Source: Callorhinus ursinus (lineage: Eukaryota > Chordata > Mammalia > Carnivora > Otariidae). Taken from it: a stretch of DNA of 64,000 bases. A program made the position numbers and the translations under genes. Below, in pieces: positions 23,622 to 35,201 of the stretch. The notes under the pieces are model-generated. The model was not told the origin of the DNA, ran no database searches, and worked only from the letters and a program-made list of their open reading frames with translations. The first letter of the stretch is position 1. Each line of letters opens with the position of its first letter. The stretch lies in assembly GCF_003265705.1 (NCBI RefSeq), contig NW_020312859.1:5792763-5856762 (forward strand). The letters are read 5' to 3'.

Positions 23622-23811
23622 GGGGTGCCTGGATGGCTCAGTTGGTTATCAACTCTTGATTTTGGCTAGGGGTGTGATCTTGGGGTCCTGAGATCGAGCC
23701 CTGTGTTGAGCCCCGCCTCAGGTTCTGGGCTCAGTGGGGAGTCTGCTTGAGGATTCTCTTCCTCTCCCTCTGCCCCACCACAAATAAATAAAATCTTTAG
23801 GAAAAAAAACT
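23622..23811 (+). mobile_element. Can-SINE, older variant
   Basis: Head GGGGTGCCTGGATGGCTCAG, then TCAACTCTTGATTTTGGC. It starts within 10 bp of the end of the preceding SINE and shares the TTTTGTTTT flank. Confidence 0.88.
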
Positions 23812-24039
23812 TGTTTTAGTTCAAAGTTAAAACAGATTAAGGTAAAAAAAAAATTTAAATGCTTGAGACCAGTGGTTCTTAACTTTCCTGACACCTGGGA
23901 CTTAGATCATCCCCATTTTTTTTGATAACATGAAACTTTTTAATGCCTTTAAGATAATAAACCACCAGAAATAAGGGTGAAAGACTAACTAGAGATTAGA
24001 AGAAAAATGTGGAACAAATTTAACAAAGAGTTACTGTCT

Positions 24040-24400
24040 GTGCCAAAGAAACAGCTTCTACAAATCAATAAGGAACAGATAAACAACTCGACAGAAAAAT
24101 GAGCTCAGGACAGGAGTAGGCAATTTACAGAAAAATACATACAAATGGCCCAAAGGCCAAGAAGCCAGTCACGAGGGATGTGCAAATCAAAAGGTGTCAT
24201 AATTTTTTAAACAAACCGATTTAAGAAAAATGGAATCTGGTCATTGCCAGCACTGGCGAGGGCACGGGAAAGCACATACTTTCACAGATGCCTGGTAGGG
24301 TATAAACCGGTGAGGCCTCTTTGGAGGAATTTGTCAGAATATTTTAACACAAACTCTCCACGTGACCATAATCTACACTGTCCAGAATCATATTTTGAAA
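24040..24400 (+). repeat. L1 (L1M-type) ORF2 fossil
   Basis: AACAGATAAACAACTCGACA, GCAATTTACAGAAAAATACA, AAATGGCCCAAAGGCC and ACTGGCGAGGGCACGGGAAA follow the L1 ORF2 order with many changes. Confidence 0.7.
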
Positions 24401-25018
24401 AACTCTGCCTTGTTGTTTCTTGGTCCTCTGGGCAATAATTAATACCAAATATCAGCCAACTGCAATAATGGACATGCTACTGATTTTATTTCGTTTCTAT
24501 TTCAGCTGGGTCTCCGTTCCTTTAAAAGGCAGGCACAAGGTGCTGAGTCAGCCCCTGGGGACTTTATTTAATTTATTTTGTACAGCTGAGAATGTTGAGT
24601 CTTTACAATTGAGGAAGTAAAGAGGTTGTTTTCACCTGCTACTCTCACAGCCCCTGTTTGAGAGGAAGAAGGAAGAACTACATAAGGGGTAACACAGCTT
24701 AGGCAAGGAGTAGCGTAGTCAAGTTCTTTAGAATGTAAATTTTCTATGTTGTTGTTTGGACATCAGTGGGCAGAGCCGTATTTTAGAGACAGGTAACTTG
24801 AGTCCAGCCAGTAGGACTCTGTTGGGAAAATGAGTAAGAAAAAAAATGGATTAAGACTCAATGAAACTACAAGCTCACAGTAAACTTTTGACATTTGGCT
24901 CATACATATTCCTTTGGGAGCTACAGGCTACCAAGTAATATGAAAAGAGTCTTGTGAGCTTCCTGTAACACATACTAGCACCACTCAGATAAGCAACTGG
25001 CACTACTCACCAATCCAA
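24401..25018. other. Unassigned intron sequence
   Basis: No gene or clear repeat seen. Confidence 0.5.
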
Positions 25019-25230
25019 GGGTCAGCAACATTCTTCTGTAAAGGGACAGGTAGTAAGTAGTTTAGGCTTTACAGCCCATTCGATTTCTGCAGTAAGTACT
25101 CAATGGCCACTGAGCACAAAAGCAGCCACAGATCATATGTAAAGGAACAAGCATGGCTACACTGCAATAAAAATTTAGTTATGGACACTGAAATTTGAAT
25201 TTCATATAATTTTCCTGTGTCATGAAATAA
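25019..25230. repeat. DNA-transposon fossil (hAT-like)
   Basis: GGGTCAGCAACATTCTTCTG, TAAAGGGACAG, TTTAGGCTTTACAGCCCATT and CAATAAAAATTTAGTTATGG follow an old widespread mammalian element with the GTC(A/G)GCAAAC terminus. Exact family name not certain. Confidence 0.6.
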
Positions 25231-25233
25231 CCG

Positions 25234-25282
25234 CTTTTTAAAAACTGAGATACAACGGACATATAACATTATAGTTTCTGGT
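25234..25282 (-). repeat. L1 3' scrap
   Basis: AAAACTGAGATACAACGGAC and ATATAACATTATAG resemble the antisense L1M 3' end. A similar scrap lies near 35272. Confidence 0.5.
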
Positions 25283-25960
25283 GTATTTAATAACATTCTT
25301 TTTGAAACTAACAAACAATGTACCCTGTGAAGACAGGTGCCTTTCTCAAGTTCAGTGTGTCAATGAAGAATATCCCGCCTGCTTTACCTTTACCTATGGC
25401 TCCTAATTCCAAAGCTTTCTCCTAAACATATTCACACTAAGCCCAGCTCCCACCATGCTCCTTCCATCAAAGAGCCCATGAATGGTCATTAAAAAACATA
25501 ATCTGTAAGTAGTTAAAATCTACTCCTACTCTGCCTAACTAGATAAAGTAAATCGCATGAATGGTAACTGTGAAGGGGAAGCCAATGCTGAGCCCACTGC
25601 TATTTCTGCTTCTTAAGCAGCAAGCTAGTTAAATTTGTTATTTATCCCCCTTGAGGTGGGAACAACATTGTACTTGTTCACATACTGCTAACCAACTCTG
25701 ATGAAATTCCTTTGTAAATAAGTAGACTTCAGAGATCCTTCTAAAACAAGGGGGTGGGAGGGTCTAGTTAATCCCGGGTTAACAAGAAGATCCTTTTTCT
25801 TGAGTACTCAGATAAAAGGAGGTTTTAATGATTTCTGGACTAACTGGCTCCAAGTACAAGCTGAACTGCTAAAACAAATTACTCTGGGGTCTTTTTTACA
25901 CAGGCAGGCAGACTTTCCTTAATAGGAAAAGGATTACACATTAGTTTAAATTTCAGCAGA
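25283..25960. other. Unassigned intron sequence
   Basis: No gene or clear repeat seen. Confidence 0.5.
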
Positions 25961-26255
25961 GGGACACCTGGGTGGCTCAGTCTGTTAAGCGTCTGCATTC
26001 AGCTCAGGTCATGATCACGTGGTCCTGGGATCGAGTCCTACATCAGGCTCCCTGCTCAGCGGGGACCTGCTTCTCCCTCTGCCTGCCCGTTAAGCGTCTG
26101 CCTTCGGCTCAGGTCAAGATCTCAGGGTCCTGGGATGGAGCCCTGCATCGGGCTCCCTGCTCAGCCGGGAGCCTGCTTCTCCCTCTCCCACTCCCCTCTG
26201 CTTGTGTTCCCTCTCTCACTGTGTCTCTCTCTGTCAAATAAATAAATAAATAAAT
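25961..26255 (+). mobile_element. Can-SINE with internal partial duplication
   Basis: One SINE head (GGGACACCTGGGTGGCTCAG), then a roughly 105-bp block from GTTAAGCGTCTGC to the CT region that occurs twice (25984-26088 and 26089 onward), then a single tail. One target duplication, AAATTTCAGCAG at 25948-25959 and 26256-26267, encloses the whole. The two blocks differ at about a dozen positions. Confidence 0.9.
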
Positions 26256-26434
26256 AAATTTCAGCAGGGCCTACTAGTCAAAGATATTTGTTTGGTAAAG
26301 ATCCACTGATCCACTGTAAATGAAGATGAGTGCTCTAAGAGCCTTTAGTCTGATACTACATGGGTAGCTCCACTATAGCCCAGAATTCCCAGGAGGCAAC
26401 TGAGTCACCCAGGGTTCCCTTTGTTTTGTGTCAC

Positions 26435-26560
26435 CTTTAAGAACTCAGGATGTGGCATCAGATAGGCCTAGATTAGTCTTCCAGCTCTGTGGTTTTCACA
26501 CAAACTGCACAGCCTTGAGTCTCAGTTTCTTCAAAAGTAAAGTGGAAACAGTAAATGTTC
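26435..26560 (+). repeat. MIR fossil
   Basis: GATGTGGCATCAGATAGGCC, CCTTGAGTCTCAGTTTCTTC and AAAGTAAAGTGGAAACA match forward MIR. Confidence 0.7.
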
Positions 26561-26889
26561 AAATATCTTCTATTTATTTCATCCCTACTCCACTTCCTCT
26601 TCCCACCTCTAAATGACCATAATTTGAAGCTAAAGCTGGAGGAAAATGGATCTGTTCCTGGTCTTTAAGCAATTCACCCAAGTTGTTTCCTGAGACTTCA
26701 AATGTCCACTATGTCAGTGGTCCTCATAGTAGCCAAGGCTACAGTCCCATTTTGGGCCATTAGACTAATACTGTCTGGCTAACTGTGGACCAGAGTACTT
26801 ATAAGTGAGATGCAGTCAACATTCACTATAAGCATGCAAATGAGAGGAAGACCCCAGGGAAGTTGTAGAAACTGAGTTCTGATCTGCTT

Positions 26890-27090
26890 ATTTTTTTTTT
26901 TAAAGATTTTATTTATTTATTTGACAGAGAGAGAGACGGCGAGAGAGGGAACACAAGCAGGGGGAGTGGGAAAGGGAGAAGCAGGCTTCCTGCGGAGCAA
27001 AGAGCCCAATGCGGGGCTTGATCCTAGGACACTGGGATCATGACCTGAGCCAAAGGCAGACACTTAACGACTGAGCCACCCAGGCACCCC
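26890..27090 (-). mobile_element. Can-SINE
   Basis: Full-length, ending CCACCCAGGCACCCC. No convincing target duplication found, perhaps owing to decay. Confidence 0.93.
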
Positions 27091-27509
27091 AAATCTCAAT
27101 CATTTTAAAGGATAATGATCCATAAAGGTATATATAAATGTAAGTTAATCTGTTTTGTCAACTACAAAATAGACATGATTTATCTCATAGAGCTGCTGCG
27201 ATAAAATGAGAATTTATTCAATTCAAAGGACCTTAAATGTTCACCATTGTGCAATACTGAAGGGGTCAAGTAAAATGAAGAACTGTCTAAACTTACACCT
27301 GCTCTTAAAAACACAACTGTGCATACCAGTCTTAAGTCCTCTTAGCAGGTCATCCAGGATAAGGCAATGCAGATATACAGAAGGAAGACTGTTATTCAGA
27401 CTCCCCAAATTCACACCTCTTTTGGATTTTTAAGTTCCAAGTGCCCCAACCACCCATATTCCAAGCAAAATCTAAACCTAAATCTCTCTGCTCTTATCTA
27501 AATTTTATC

Positions 27510-27690
27510 TAGAGCTGTGCTGTCCAATCATTGTAGCCACTAGCCACATGTAGCTACTTTTAAGTAAAATAAAAATTTTAAGTTCCTTGGTCACACTAGA
27601 AGGGTTCAACAGTCTCATTTGGCTAGCAGCTACCACATAGGACAGCAGAGATACAAAACATTTCCATCATGATAGAAGGTTCTACTGAAA
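27510..27690. repeat. DNA-transposon-like fossil
   Basis: GCTGTGCTGTCCAATCATTG, AGCCACTAGCCACATGTAGC, then GGACAGCAGAG and TTTCCATCATGATAGAAGG. Same family as the copy at 58168-58490, with the middle deleted. Confidence 0.7.
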
Positions 27691-29009
27691 AGCTTAGATG
27701 CAGGTCAACATCTTCCTTTCACTGGTGGGGACAGCATGAGGTACCATGTTGTATGATTCACTCTGGTCACAACTGGCAAAGCCAGGAGTAAGACTTCCCT
27801 TGTCCTGACTCTCCACCCCACCACCAACTCCCTTGCTGGAGGCCAGTCAAGGACCTTTTCCCTACATGGCAAGGCACTACGCTGTGTAATTCCTTAAGGC
27901 CAGCCAAAAGTTTCCTGGCTAAAATGGCCATCTCAAAAGCAGGCCACTTCTGCACAGTCCCTGGAGAATCAGAGCCTCAATGAGTGCTTCCCAGAGAACA
28001 CTGCAACTAAGGTATTAGTCCAGTGAGGTATCAGTCAAACCTAGATAGAGCAATTATTTTAAGTATCAGAGTATGGCAAAGAAATCCCATTTAACGAACT
28101 CACCTTTGTTCTCTAAATATAAGACAAAGGTAGAATGCTTTACTCCTGCCTCTGAGAGTAATTAACCAGTTACAAAACCCTTAAAATGGGCATTTATATT
28201 TCATATACTCTTCTGCAAGTGAGTCATGTTTTCACAACGACATCCCTGACTGAAAATGCTTCTTCTTTCCCAGGAGGCAGAACTTAAAAGGGAAAAAGGA
28301 CTTGTCTAACCTGAAAATGTACCTTCTCAGGCCAGCTCAATTAGGACAGGCCCATTCCTGCAGGCTTGTCCTCCTTTGCTCCTATTAAGTGAGCCCTTAA
28401 TGCCTGGGAATAGTGAAAGTGACTACAAACCTCCTGTCTATGCTACATAGAAATCCACAGCTCAGCCTAAGCTGCCCTTGTTTTCAACAAGAGCATGGGC
28501 CTCAAAATGCCCCCAAGTCTACACCTTGTCTGGCCATATAGGAGTCAAGGATGTTGATGCACTGTTTCACGCATCCTATTACCAATTCAACTAAGGGGAC
28601 CTCTTTGTCTAGAGTTATCACTACTGACGGTGCTTGAAATGCACAGGCCATTCTCTGGGCAAGTAGCTGGAGAAAGAGTAAGCCTGAACACACATATGTT
28701 CTTCAGAAACCTTTCTAGTACTACTCATTTAACAGGCTCCTTTTTATGCTCCAATTATGAATTATTCCAACTTCGAAACTGTAAGGAAGAATAAGTAATT
28801 GTACAAGTACTGAGGCCTAGCCATGGGCCTTGTAAAAAAACAAAAACACAACAAAACAAGGAATACTGCTTAAGAGACTGAATTACTACAAAACTAGTTC
28901 TAAGTTTCATACGAATGTCAGGACTAAAGTACTGACCAGAAGCTTATTTTGATCAGTCTATTTATCTTATTCTTGTCAATTATTTGACCTTGGGGATACA
29001 GCAGTACCA
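27691..29009. other. Unassigned intron sequence
   Basis: About 1.3 kb without a recognised gene or repeat. Confidence 0.5.
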
Positions 29010-29150
29010 GATACTATTAGGTGCTCTTTTATATGACTCTGAGATAGCTATTATCCCTCTACTTTTTCAGATGAGAAACTAGGATCAGGGTTGTGACTTG
29101 CTTAGGGCCACCCAGCTAACCAAGTTTATCTAGCTCTAAAATCTATATTG
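29010..29150 (-). repeat. MIR fossil
   Basis: AGATGAGAAACTAGGATCAG, ACTTGCTTAGGGCCACCCAG and CTAACCAAG match reverse MIR. Confidence 0.75.
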
Positions 29151-29294
29151 CAATGGTAAGCAAGTGGACTTTTTGTCCACGGTCTTTCATTCCTACTAAA
29201 AATGTGAGGCTCAAAAAAAAATTAAAATTAAAAAATAAAATAAAAATGTGAGGCTCAACAGGAAGAGATGAACTTCAAATCTTACTTTATTCCA

Positions 29295-29472
29295 CTGGTT
29301 CTGAAACTTTAGTGTGCATCACATCACCTGGTTGACTTGTTAAAACCTAGCTGACTAAGCCCCCACACTCCCAGAGTTTGGGCCAGTAGGTCCAGATGAG
29401 CCCAAGAATTTGCATTTCCAACAAGTTCTCAGGCAATGCTGATCAGGAAAACACACTTTAAGAACCACTGCT
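29295..29472. repeat. hAT-Charlie MITE (MER20/MER5 type)
   Basis: Begins CCACTGGTTCTGAAACTTTA and ends TTTAAGAACCACTG, which are terminal inverted repeats, with GAATTTGCATTTCCAACAAG inside. Near complete. Confidence 0.85.
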
Positions 29473-30084
29473 CCATGCAAATCCTCCCATGTCAATCGGT
29501 GCCATCAGTAGCTAAAGACCCCTAATTTAATCTAAAGGTAGTGAATGCCATAGATAATTAGATCTTCAGCATGCCACTAAACTGTGCCAATACCTCCACT
29601 TACCTTCTGATGCTCTGCCTTAACCATTCTAGGGATATCAGTATGAAAAAAACCTCTTGCTCTTTGTGCTCTGCTTAGTCACCCAATCCTAAAAGATGAC
29701 ATCAGGATCAAATAATGGCTTGTTAAACACGAAGGAGAAAGGATTAGGATTCTGATGAGATACATAATAAAACAGCTGCAAAAGCAGTTAACTATCTCTA
29801 GTATTTAGGTAAATGCTCATTGAAAGACAGAAGATATTGAGGATAAATATCAAGCTTCTATAAACATATACTGAAAAACACTGTTCTGGTCCTTCAAAAA
29901 CAAAACCAACCATAAGCTTAGTAATTTAACCAATGGAGTACCTTAACAAACGAAGCAAAACACACATCTTAGTCAAGTAAGACAGTAAAGTCCAGATGGA
30001 TCAATTTCTCCAAAGATAATTTGTGGTCAGCTGTATTAATCTGAATCATCCAAGATTGTTAAATATTTAAAAATGCAGATTTCT
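29473..30084. other. Unassigned intron sequence
   Basis: No gene or clear repeat seen. Confidence 0.5.
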
Positions 30085-30162
30085 GGGGCAGCTGGGTGGC
30101 TCGGTCGGTTGACTGTCCGACTCTTGATTTTGGCTCGGGTCACGAAATCAGATCTTTCTTAA
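30085..30162 (+). mobile_element. Can-SINE head fragment
   Basis: Head of an older SINE (GGGGCAGCTGGGTGGCTCGG through GATTTTGGCTCGGGTCACGA), cut off after about 65 bp and followed by an AG-rich tail. Confidence 0.8.
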
Positions 30163-30176
30163 AAAGAAAGAAAGAG

Positions 30177-30367
30177 GGGCGCCTGGGTGGCTCAGTTGTT
30201 AAGCGTCTGCCTTCGGCTCAGGTCATGATCCCGGGATCCTGGGATCGAGCCCCGCGTTGGGCTCCCGGCTTCGTGGGAAGCCTGCTTCTCCCTCTCCCAC
30301 TCCCCCTGCTTGTGTTCCTGCTCTCGCTGTGTCTCTGTCAAATAAATAAATAAATCTTTAAAAAAAA
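30177..30367 (+). mobile_element. Can-SINE
   Basis: Full-length, close to the consensus. Inserted in the AAAAAGAAAGAAAGAG tail of the preceding fragment and followed by a GA-rich run to about 30402. Confidence 0.94.
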
Positions 30368-30402
30368 GAGGGAGAAAGAAAGAAAAAAAAGGAAGAAAGA
30401 AA

Positions 30403-30962
30403 ACTTAGTATAAAGCTCTCACTTTTTCTCACTTGATTTTCAACCAGCTAATGAGCTAGAAGAGAGAGGGGTTCCCATTTCACAATTTAAACATTTGTTG
30501 AATGCATCTGTACTATCTGTACAGGATGAGATAGTGTTCTTTTACACTTCCTAGTAAATAAGCAAAACATGTAAATTTCTCCAGTCCAGAATGAAAAATT
30601 AGAAGAAGAGGACAAGAAAAGCTCAAAGCCAGAGAAAAGTAGTTGCTTCTGACTTGCGATTAAGTGGTGATCACAGACTTCAGGAAAATGGAAGGGGGGG
30701 TATCCAAAACTATGCCTTCAATACGGAAATAGATTCTGAGATGTTGCTAATCCTAAAGGAGTTTACAATACTTCGTGCCTTCCTAAATAGGCAGAAAAAT
30801 GGAGAAGTACCAGGCATACTTATCTAAACTGTACCAAATTCTAAAGACTAAGAGTATTCCAGAGTAAAAAGGAATACTTGAACAGAACAAAACAGGACTA
30901 TAGACTTGTAGGAGAAGAATACACACTGAACTTTATTTCTGGGAAATAGAGTTGCTGCAGAA
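30403..30962. other. Unassigned intron sequence
   Basis: No gene or clear repeat seen. Confidence 0.5.
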
Positions 30963-30980
30963 GGACCTTTATTTTTATTT

Positions 30981-31168
30981 TTTTTAAAGATTATTTATTT
31001 ATTTGAGAGAGAGAATGAGAGAGAGCGAGCACGAGAGGGGGAGGGTCAGAGGGAGAAGCAGACTCCCCGCTGAGCAGGGAGCCCGATGTGGGACTCGATC
31101 CAGGGACTCCAGGATCATGATCTGAGCCGAAGGCAGTCGCTTAACCAACTGAGCCACCCAGGCGCCCC
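30981..31168 (-). mobile_element. Can-SINE
   Basis: Full-length, ending CCACCCAGGCGCCCC. Target duplication GGACCTTTATTTTTATTT on the left and GGACCTTTTTTTATTTTTAT on the right. Confidence 0.94.
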
Positions 31169-31466
31169 GGACCTTTTTTTATTTTTATTCAAGTTTTCAA
31201 AAAGTGTACTTCACAAAACTATCTTCTCTTTTGTACAATAGCACCTACTGGCATGCACATTTAGGTATGTGCCACCATTATGGATTCTGCTTAATATTCT
31301 GGTAGTCTTGTACCAACATTTCCACTGTTTTCACTTACGGACCCAAATGAATCATATTGTACTGTAACTTTAAGCTATTGCCCTAAAAACTTGAGCTCAA
31401 TACAAACACTATCTGACATCTAAATTCCACAGATTAGCTCCAGTCCTAAAGAAGTTCTATAGTTTT

Positions 31467-31660
31467 GGGGCACCTGGGTGGCTCAGTCGTTAAGCGTCTG
31501 CCTTCAGCTCAGGTCATGATCCCAGGGTCCTGGGATCAAGCCCCGCACTGGGCTCCCTGCTCAGCCGGGAGCCTGCTTCTCCAGCTCCTCCTTGCTTGTG
31601 TTCCCTCTCTAGCTGTCTCTCTCTCTGTGTCAAATAAATAAGTAAAATCTAAAAAAAAAA
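31467..31660 (+). mobile_element. Can-SINE
   Basis: Full-length. Target duplication GTTCTATAGTTTT on the left and ATTCTATAGTATTTT on the right. Confidence 0.94.
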
Positions 31661-31675
31661 AATTCTATAGTATTT

Positions 31676-33405
31676 TCAGGGCTGTAAGAGGAAAAATTTT
31701 GGCTTCTTGTTTTCCTAACTAGAATCCGATTTTCTACAGAGCAAACAAGCATATTTCTGCTAACAGACAACTTTCCTGACATTCTGAGATCAGGAAGGTG
31801 TTAACATTTGTAAAGGACTATAAAGTTCCACTGAAGTACCTATTTTTCTATCACACTGCATTCAAGGGAGAAAGGTGATCTGATCTTTAAGGGGAAAAAA
31901 AGTAGTAATTATGGTCAAACCACCACCAGCTGAACATGCACAAAGGGCACTAACCGGGAGACCTCTCAGAGCTGGGGGGGGGACAGGTGTCTGGCCTGGA
32001 AGTTTAACAAGCCAGCAGTTACAAAGACTAGACAACTTATGTTCCTCCTCCCTGCTTTTGTTTTCTTTTCTGGCTAACTGGAACCATGAAAAATTAAGAA
32101 GTAGATCCTGAGGTATGATCAATTCCCTGAGAGACTCTTGTTTCTTCATTTCTGATGTTAAACAGCAAGAACTAGTGACATTGCATTCATTCTTGTGAAA
32201 ATGCACTGATTATAATAAGGCATGTTCAGTCTAATATTAGTCTCGATTACTTTTCCATATTCAGATCACTCTAAGTAATAACACTACATACTCTGAACCT
32301 TTCTCTGAGAAGTTTAACAGCTTTCCTATCAAGACACTTCATGGATTGGAAGCAGTAACAACAGCAGCATATTTAAACTGCTCCACAAAATTAGTTTCCC
32401 AGCATTTTAAGTACTGAGCCTAATCTCTAAGATTTTAGTTCTTCAAATTTATGAAGATGGTGATTTTACACTCTTTATTTCAGGCAATTCAGTTCAAGGA
32501 TTTAAACCATTTCAAGCAAATACTTAAATTAGCTACTGTCACATGATTTCTCAGACAGAATGTGAACATTTCTAGTAACTGACAAATCTACCTGTTCAGG
32601 AAAACCTGAAAACTACTTTTCTAAACCTCATGTAATACTGCTGTCTGATTCAGAAAGATAATGGGAAATACACAGAACTTTAAACTTCTATTCCAGGTGA
32701 AATGATTTAATGAGCTTACAGGTATCCTAAAAATTTTTTTCTAGAATAATTAGGAATTTGGACATCTATGGAACTGAAATAAGGTCCTAGGTTTCCAATT
32801 TTTGCAAGGAGAAAAAAAAAACCCTTTCAGACTGGGAATAAATGGAGACGTCACTCTTCCACTGATAGTGAAGTATTAACTGCCAGAAAGTACCTTCCAC
32901 CCCTATTCAACCTGGTGTATCAGGAGCCTCTGTACTGAGGCCCCATGAAAAATATGGAATCTCAACAGAGGAAGTGAGTGTACAAACCTACAAGTACTAA
33001 CTTCAAAGTGTTCATTCTGGAAACCATATGGATCTGTCTGGTTCATCTGTATTTAGTCGTTACTGGTATTTACTTTCTCAATGTTTGAATGAATAAATAC
33101 GGCAGCTTAAATTTACCATTTGCAATTAAACATGAAATTTTTAGTTTCCTGAGTAGATCTACAAATATTGCACCATCCCAAGAGCAAAGGGGGAAAAGTT
33201 ACTGGCTGCCAAAGATTCTTAAACTGTAATTTAAACATGAGAAACAAAGTGGTTTGTACGCAGTCACAAAGTCTTACCTGTCCTGAGCCTAGCCTGTCCC
33301 AATCCACAGCAACAGTTAGGGTATTCAAGGCTCCCTAGTGACCCTCTCCCTTGGGTAAAATCTCACAATATCTAAATTCAAAAATTAAAGTTGTTCCCTT
33401 TGTAC
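31676..33405. other. Unassigned intron sequence
   Basis: About 1.7 kb with no recognised repeat or exon. Confidence 0.5.
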
Positions 33406-33421
33406 AAAAGACTAAAAAAGC

Positions 33422-33590
33422 GGGGCGCCTGGGTGGCTCAGTCGGTTAAGCATCTGCCTTCAGCTCAGGTCATGATCCCAGGGTCCTGGGATAGAGCCCA
33501 TATCGGGTTCCCTGCTGAGCGGGAGGCCTGCTTCTCCCTCTCCCTCTGCTCCCCGAGTGTGCTGTCAAATAAATTAAAAAAAAAAAAAAA
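33422..33590 (+). mobile_element. Can-SINE
   Basis: Complete head; short CT region joined directly to AAATAAATTAAAA. Target duplication around GACTAAAAAAGC on the left and GCCTAAAAAAGC on the right. Confidence 0.93.
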
Positions 33591-33689
33591 AAGCCTAAAA
33601 AAGCAATCTCCGAAAAAGGTTGGGGTTTGTTTTTTTGTTTTTTTTGTTTTTTTAAGGATTGGCAAGGAACTAAAAATTCTGTACTAAGC

Positions 33690-33870
33690 TTCACCTTTCC
33701 TACAGTGATCCTCACATGCTCTTTAATCCTCAATCTTGTGAGTTAAGTATTAGACCTAGTTTACAGGTAAAGAACTAAGGCTTGGAGATTAACTTCTTGC
33801 TATTGAGCAGAAGCAAAAGAACTCAAATTCAAATCCCCTTGACTCAATCTCTGTCCTTTCCACTCTACCA
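33690..33870 (-). repeat. MIR fossil
   Basis: CTCTTTAATCCTCAATCTTG, GGTAAAGAACTAAGGCTTGG and TCAAATTCAAATCCCC match reverse MIR. Confidence 0.75.
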
Positions 33871-33899
33871 TAGTTGATTTGGCTGGGACACACACAATC

Positions 33900-33932
33900 T
33901 GGCCAGGACACACAGACACACACACACACACA
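33900..33932. repeat. (CA)n microsatellite
   Basis: Short interrupted CA run. Confidence 0.9.
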
Positions 33933-34497
33933 GGACCATTCACATTCTGAATCAGAGAAAAATGAGAAGAAAGAGGCCCAAGCTTTGAAGACTTTAAATT
34001 CAATTTTGGACATTCTCACACACTGAGGGCAATACAGCCATGCAGTATTAATAAATATTCACTTTCCCACAAGATATTTTTCTCCATATACTTTACGACC
34101 CATATCTTCCTGAGATGTTTATCTTTTGAAAACTTTATCTTTGAAAACTCTTTAAAATTAGACCCAATTTTGTAATTTCTCTCTATGGAATTATTTTCTC
34201 CAGCCCACCTTTAAGTATTATGTTTGAAATTTGCTCCTACTGTGATGCTTCTATGATAATCCTTTTGATCAATGGTATATCTACTAAGATCCACCTGGTT
34301 TAATCTAACGGACATTAGTAAACATAACCCGCAACTGATTTTGGTTTAAGTAGCACTCAGCATTAGCTAGACTTATGAGACATTACTGAAATTTCTGTTT
34401 ACTAGATAAATTTTTCATGAAATCTCCCAAATGCCTATACTCATGCATAACTGTTAACATGGAGTTTCCTAATTAAATTCTCATTCCTAAACTTTAT
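33933..34497. other. Unassigned intron sequence
   Basis: No gene or clear repeat seen. Confidence 0.5.
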
Positions 34498-34508
34498 TAT
34501 TTAAGGCA

Positions 34509-34728
34509 ATTTTTTTTTAAAGACTTTATTTATTTATTTGACAGAGAGACAGCCAGAGAGGGAACACAAGCAGGGGGAGTGGGAGAGGGAGAAGCAGGCT
34601 TCCCACTGAGCAGGGAGCCCGATGCGAGGCTCGATCTCAGGATCCTGGGATCGTGACCTGAGCCGAAGGCAGAACCAGTATTCTGCTCATAAACCTTTCT
34701 AAATCTGGGCATTCATTAAATAGATGCC
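34509..34728 (-). mobile_element. Chimeric insert: 5'-truncated Can-SINE plus copied intron sequence
   Basis: The SINE part (34509-34672) runs from poly-T to GAGCCGAAGGCAGA and lacks about 33 bp of the head. Directly joined is a 44-nt segment (34673-34716) matching 36461-36504 with 3 mismatches, then 12 nt of unknown origin. An 11-bp direct repeat, TATTTAAGGCA, at 34498-34508 and 34729-34739 encloses the whole, so SINE and extra sequence appear to have been inserted together. Confidence 0.75.
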
Positions 34729-34979
34729 TATTTAAGGCATTCTTGTTGCCAAGAATTACTATTTCACAGAATACAAGTTGGTCCCTCTAAGCAATATATG
34801 ACTAAATGAAAAATTAAGGTAATTCTCAGATGCTCTGAGTCTTTTCAGTTTTTAAAAATGTTTTGGAGGGAAAAAATAAAAATAAAAATGTCTTAGGGGG
34901 AGAAGTAAAATAGTGGCCTTTGAAAACCCATGCCAACACAAGACATACTGAGTTCTGTCATTTAAAAAAAAAAATCACA

Positions 34980-35194
34980 GGGGCGCCTGGGTGGCTCAGT
35001 TGGTTAAGCGACTGCCTTCGGCTCAGNNNNNNNNNNCGGCTCAGGTCATGATCCTGGAGTCCCGGGATCGAGTCCCACATCGGCCTACCTGCTCAGCAGG
35101 GAGTCTACTTCTCCCTCTGACCCTCTTCCCTCTTGTGCTTTCTATCTCTCATTCTCTCTCTCAAATAAATAAATTAAAAAAAAATCTTTAAAAA
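34980..35194 (+). mobile_element. Can-SINE containing an assembly gap
   Basis: Full-length copy interrupted by 10 N at 35027-35036. Flanks AAAATCACAG and AAAATCACGA are the likely target duplication. Confidence 0.93.
35027..35036. other. Assembly gap (10 N)
   Basis: Ten undetermined bases inside a SINE. CGGCTCAG occurs both immediately before and immediately after, where a normal SINE has it once. Confidence 0.98.
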
Positions 35195-35201
35195 AAATCA
35201 C

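Noticed and set aside
28502..28693. A 63-codon minus-strand frame that looked protein-like
   Set aside because: No family is recognised, there are no splice or start features, and it lies in an intron; chance is sufficient.
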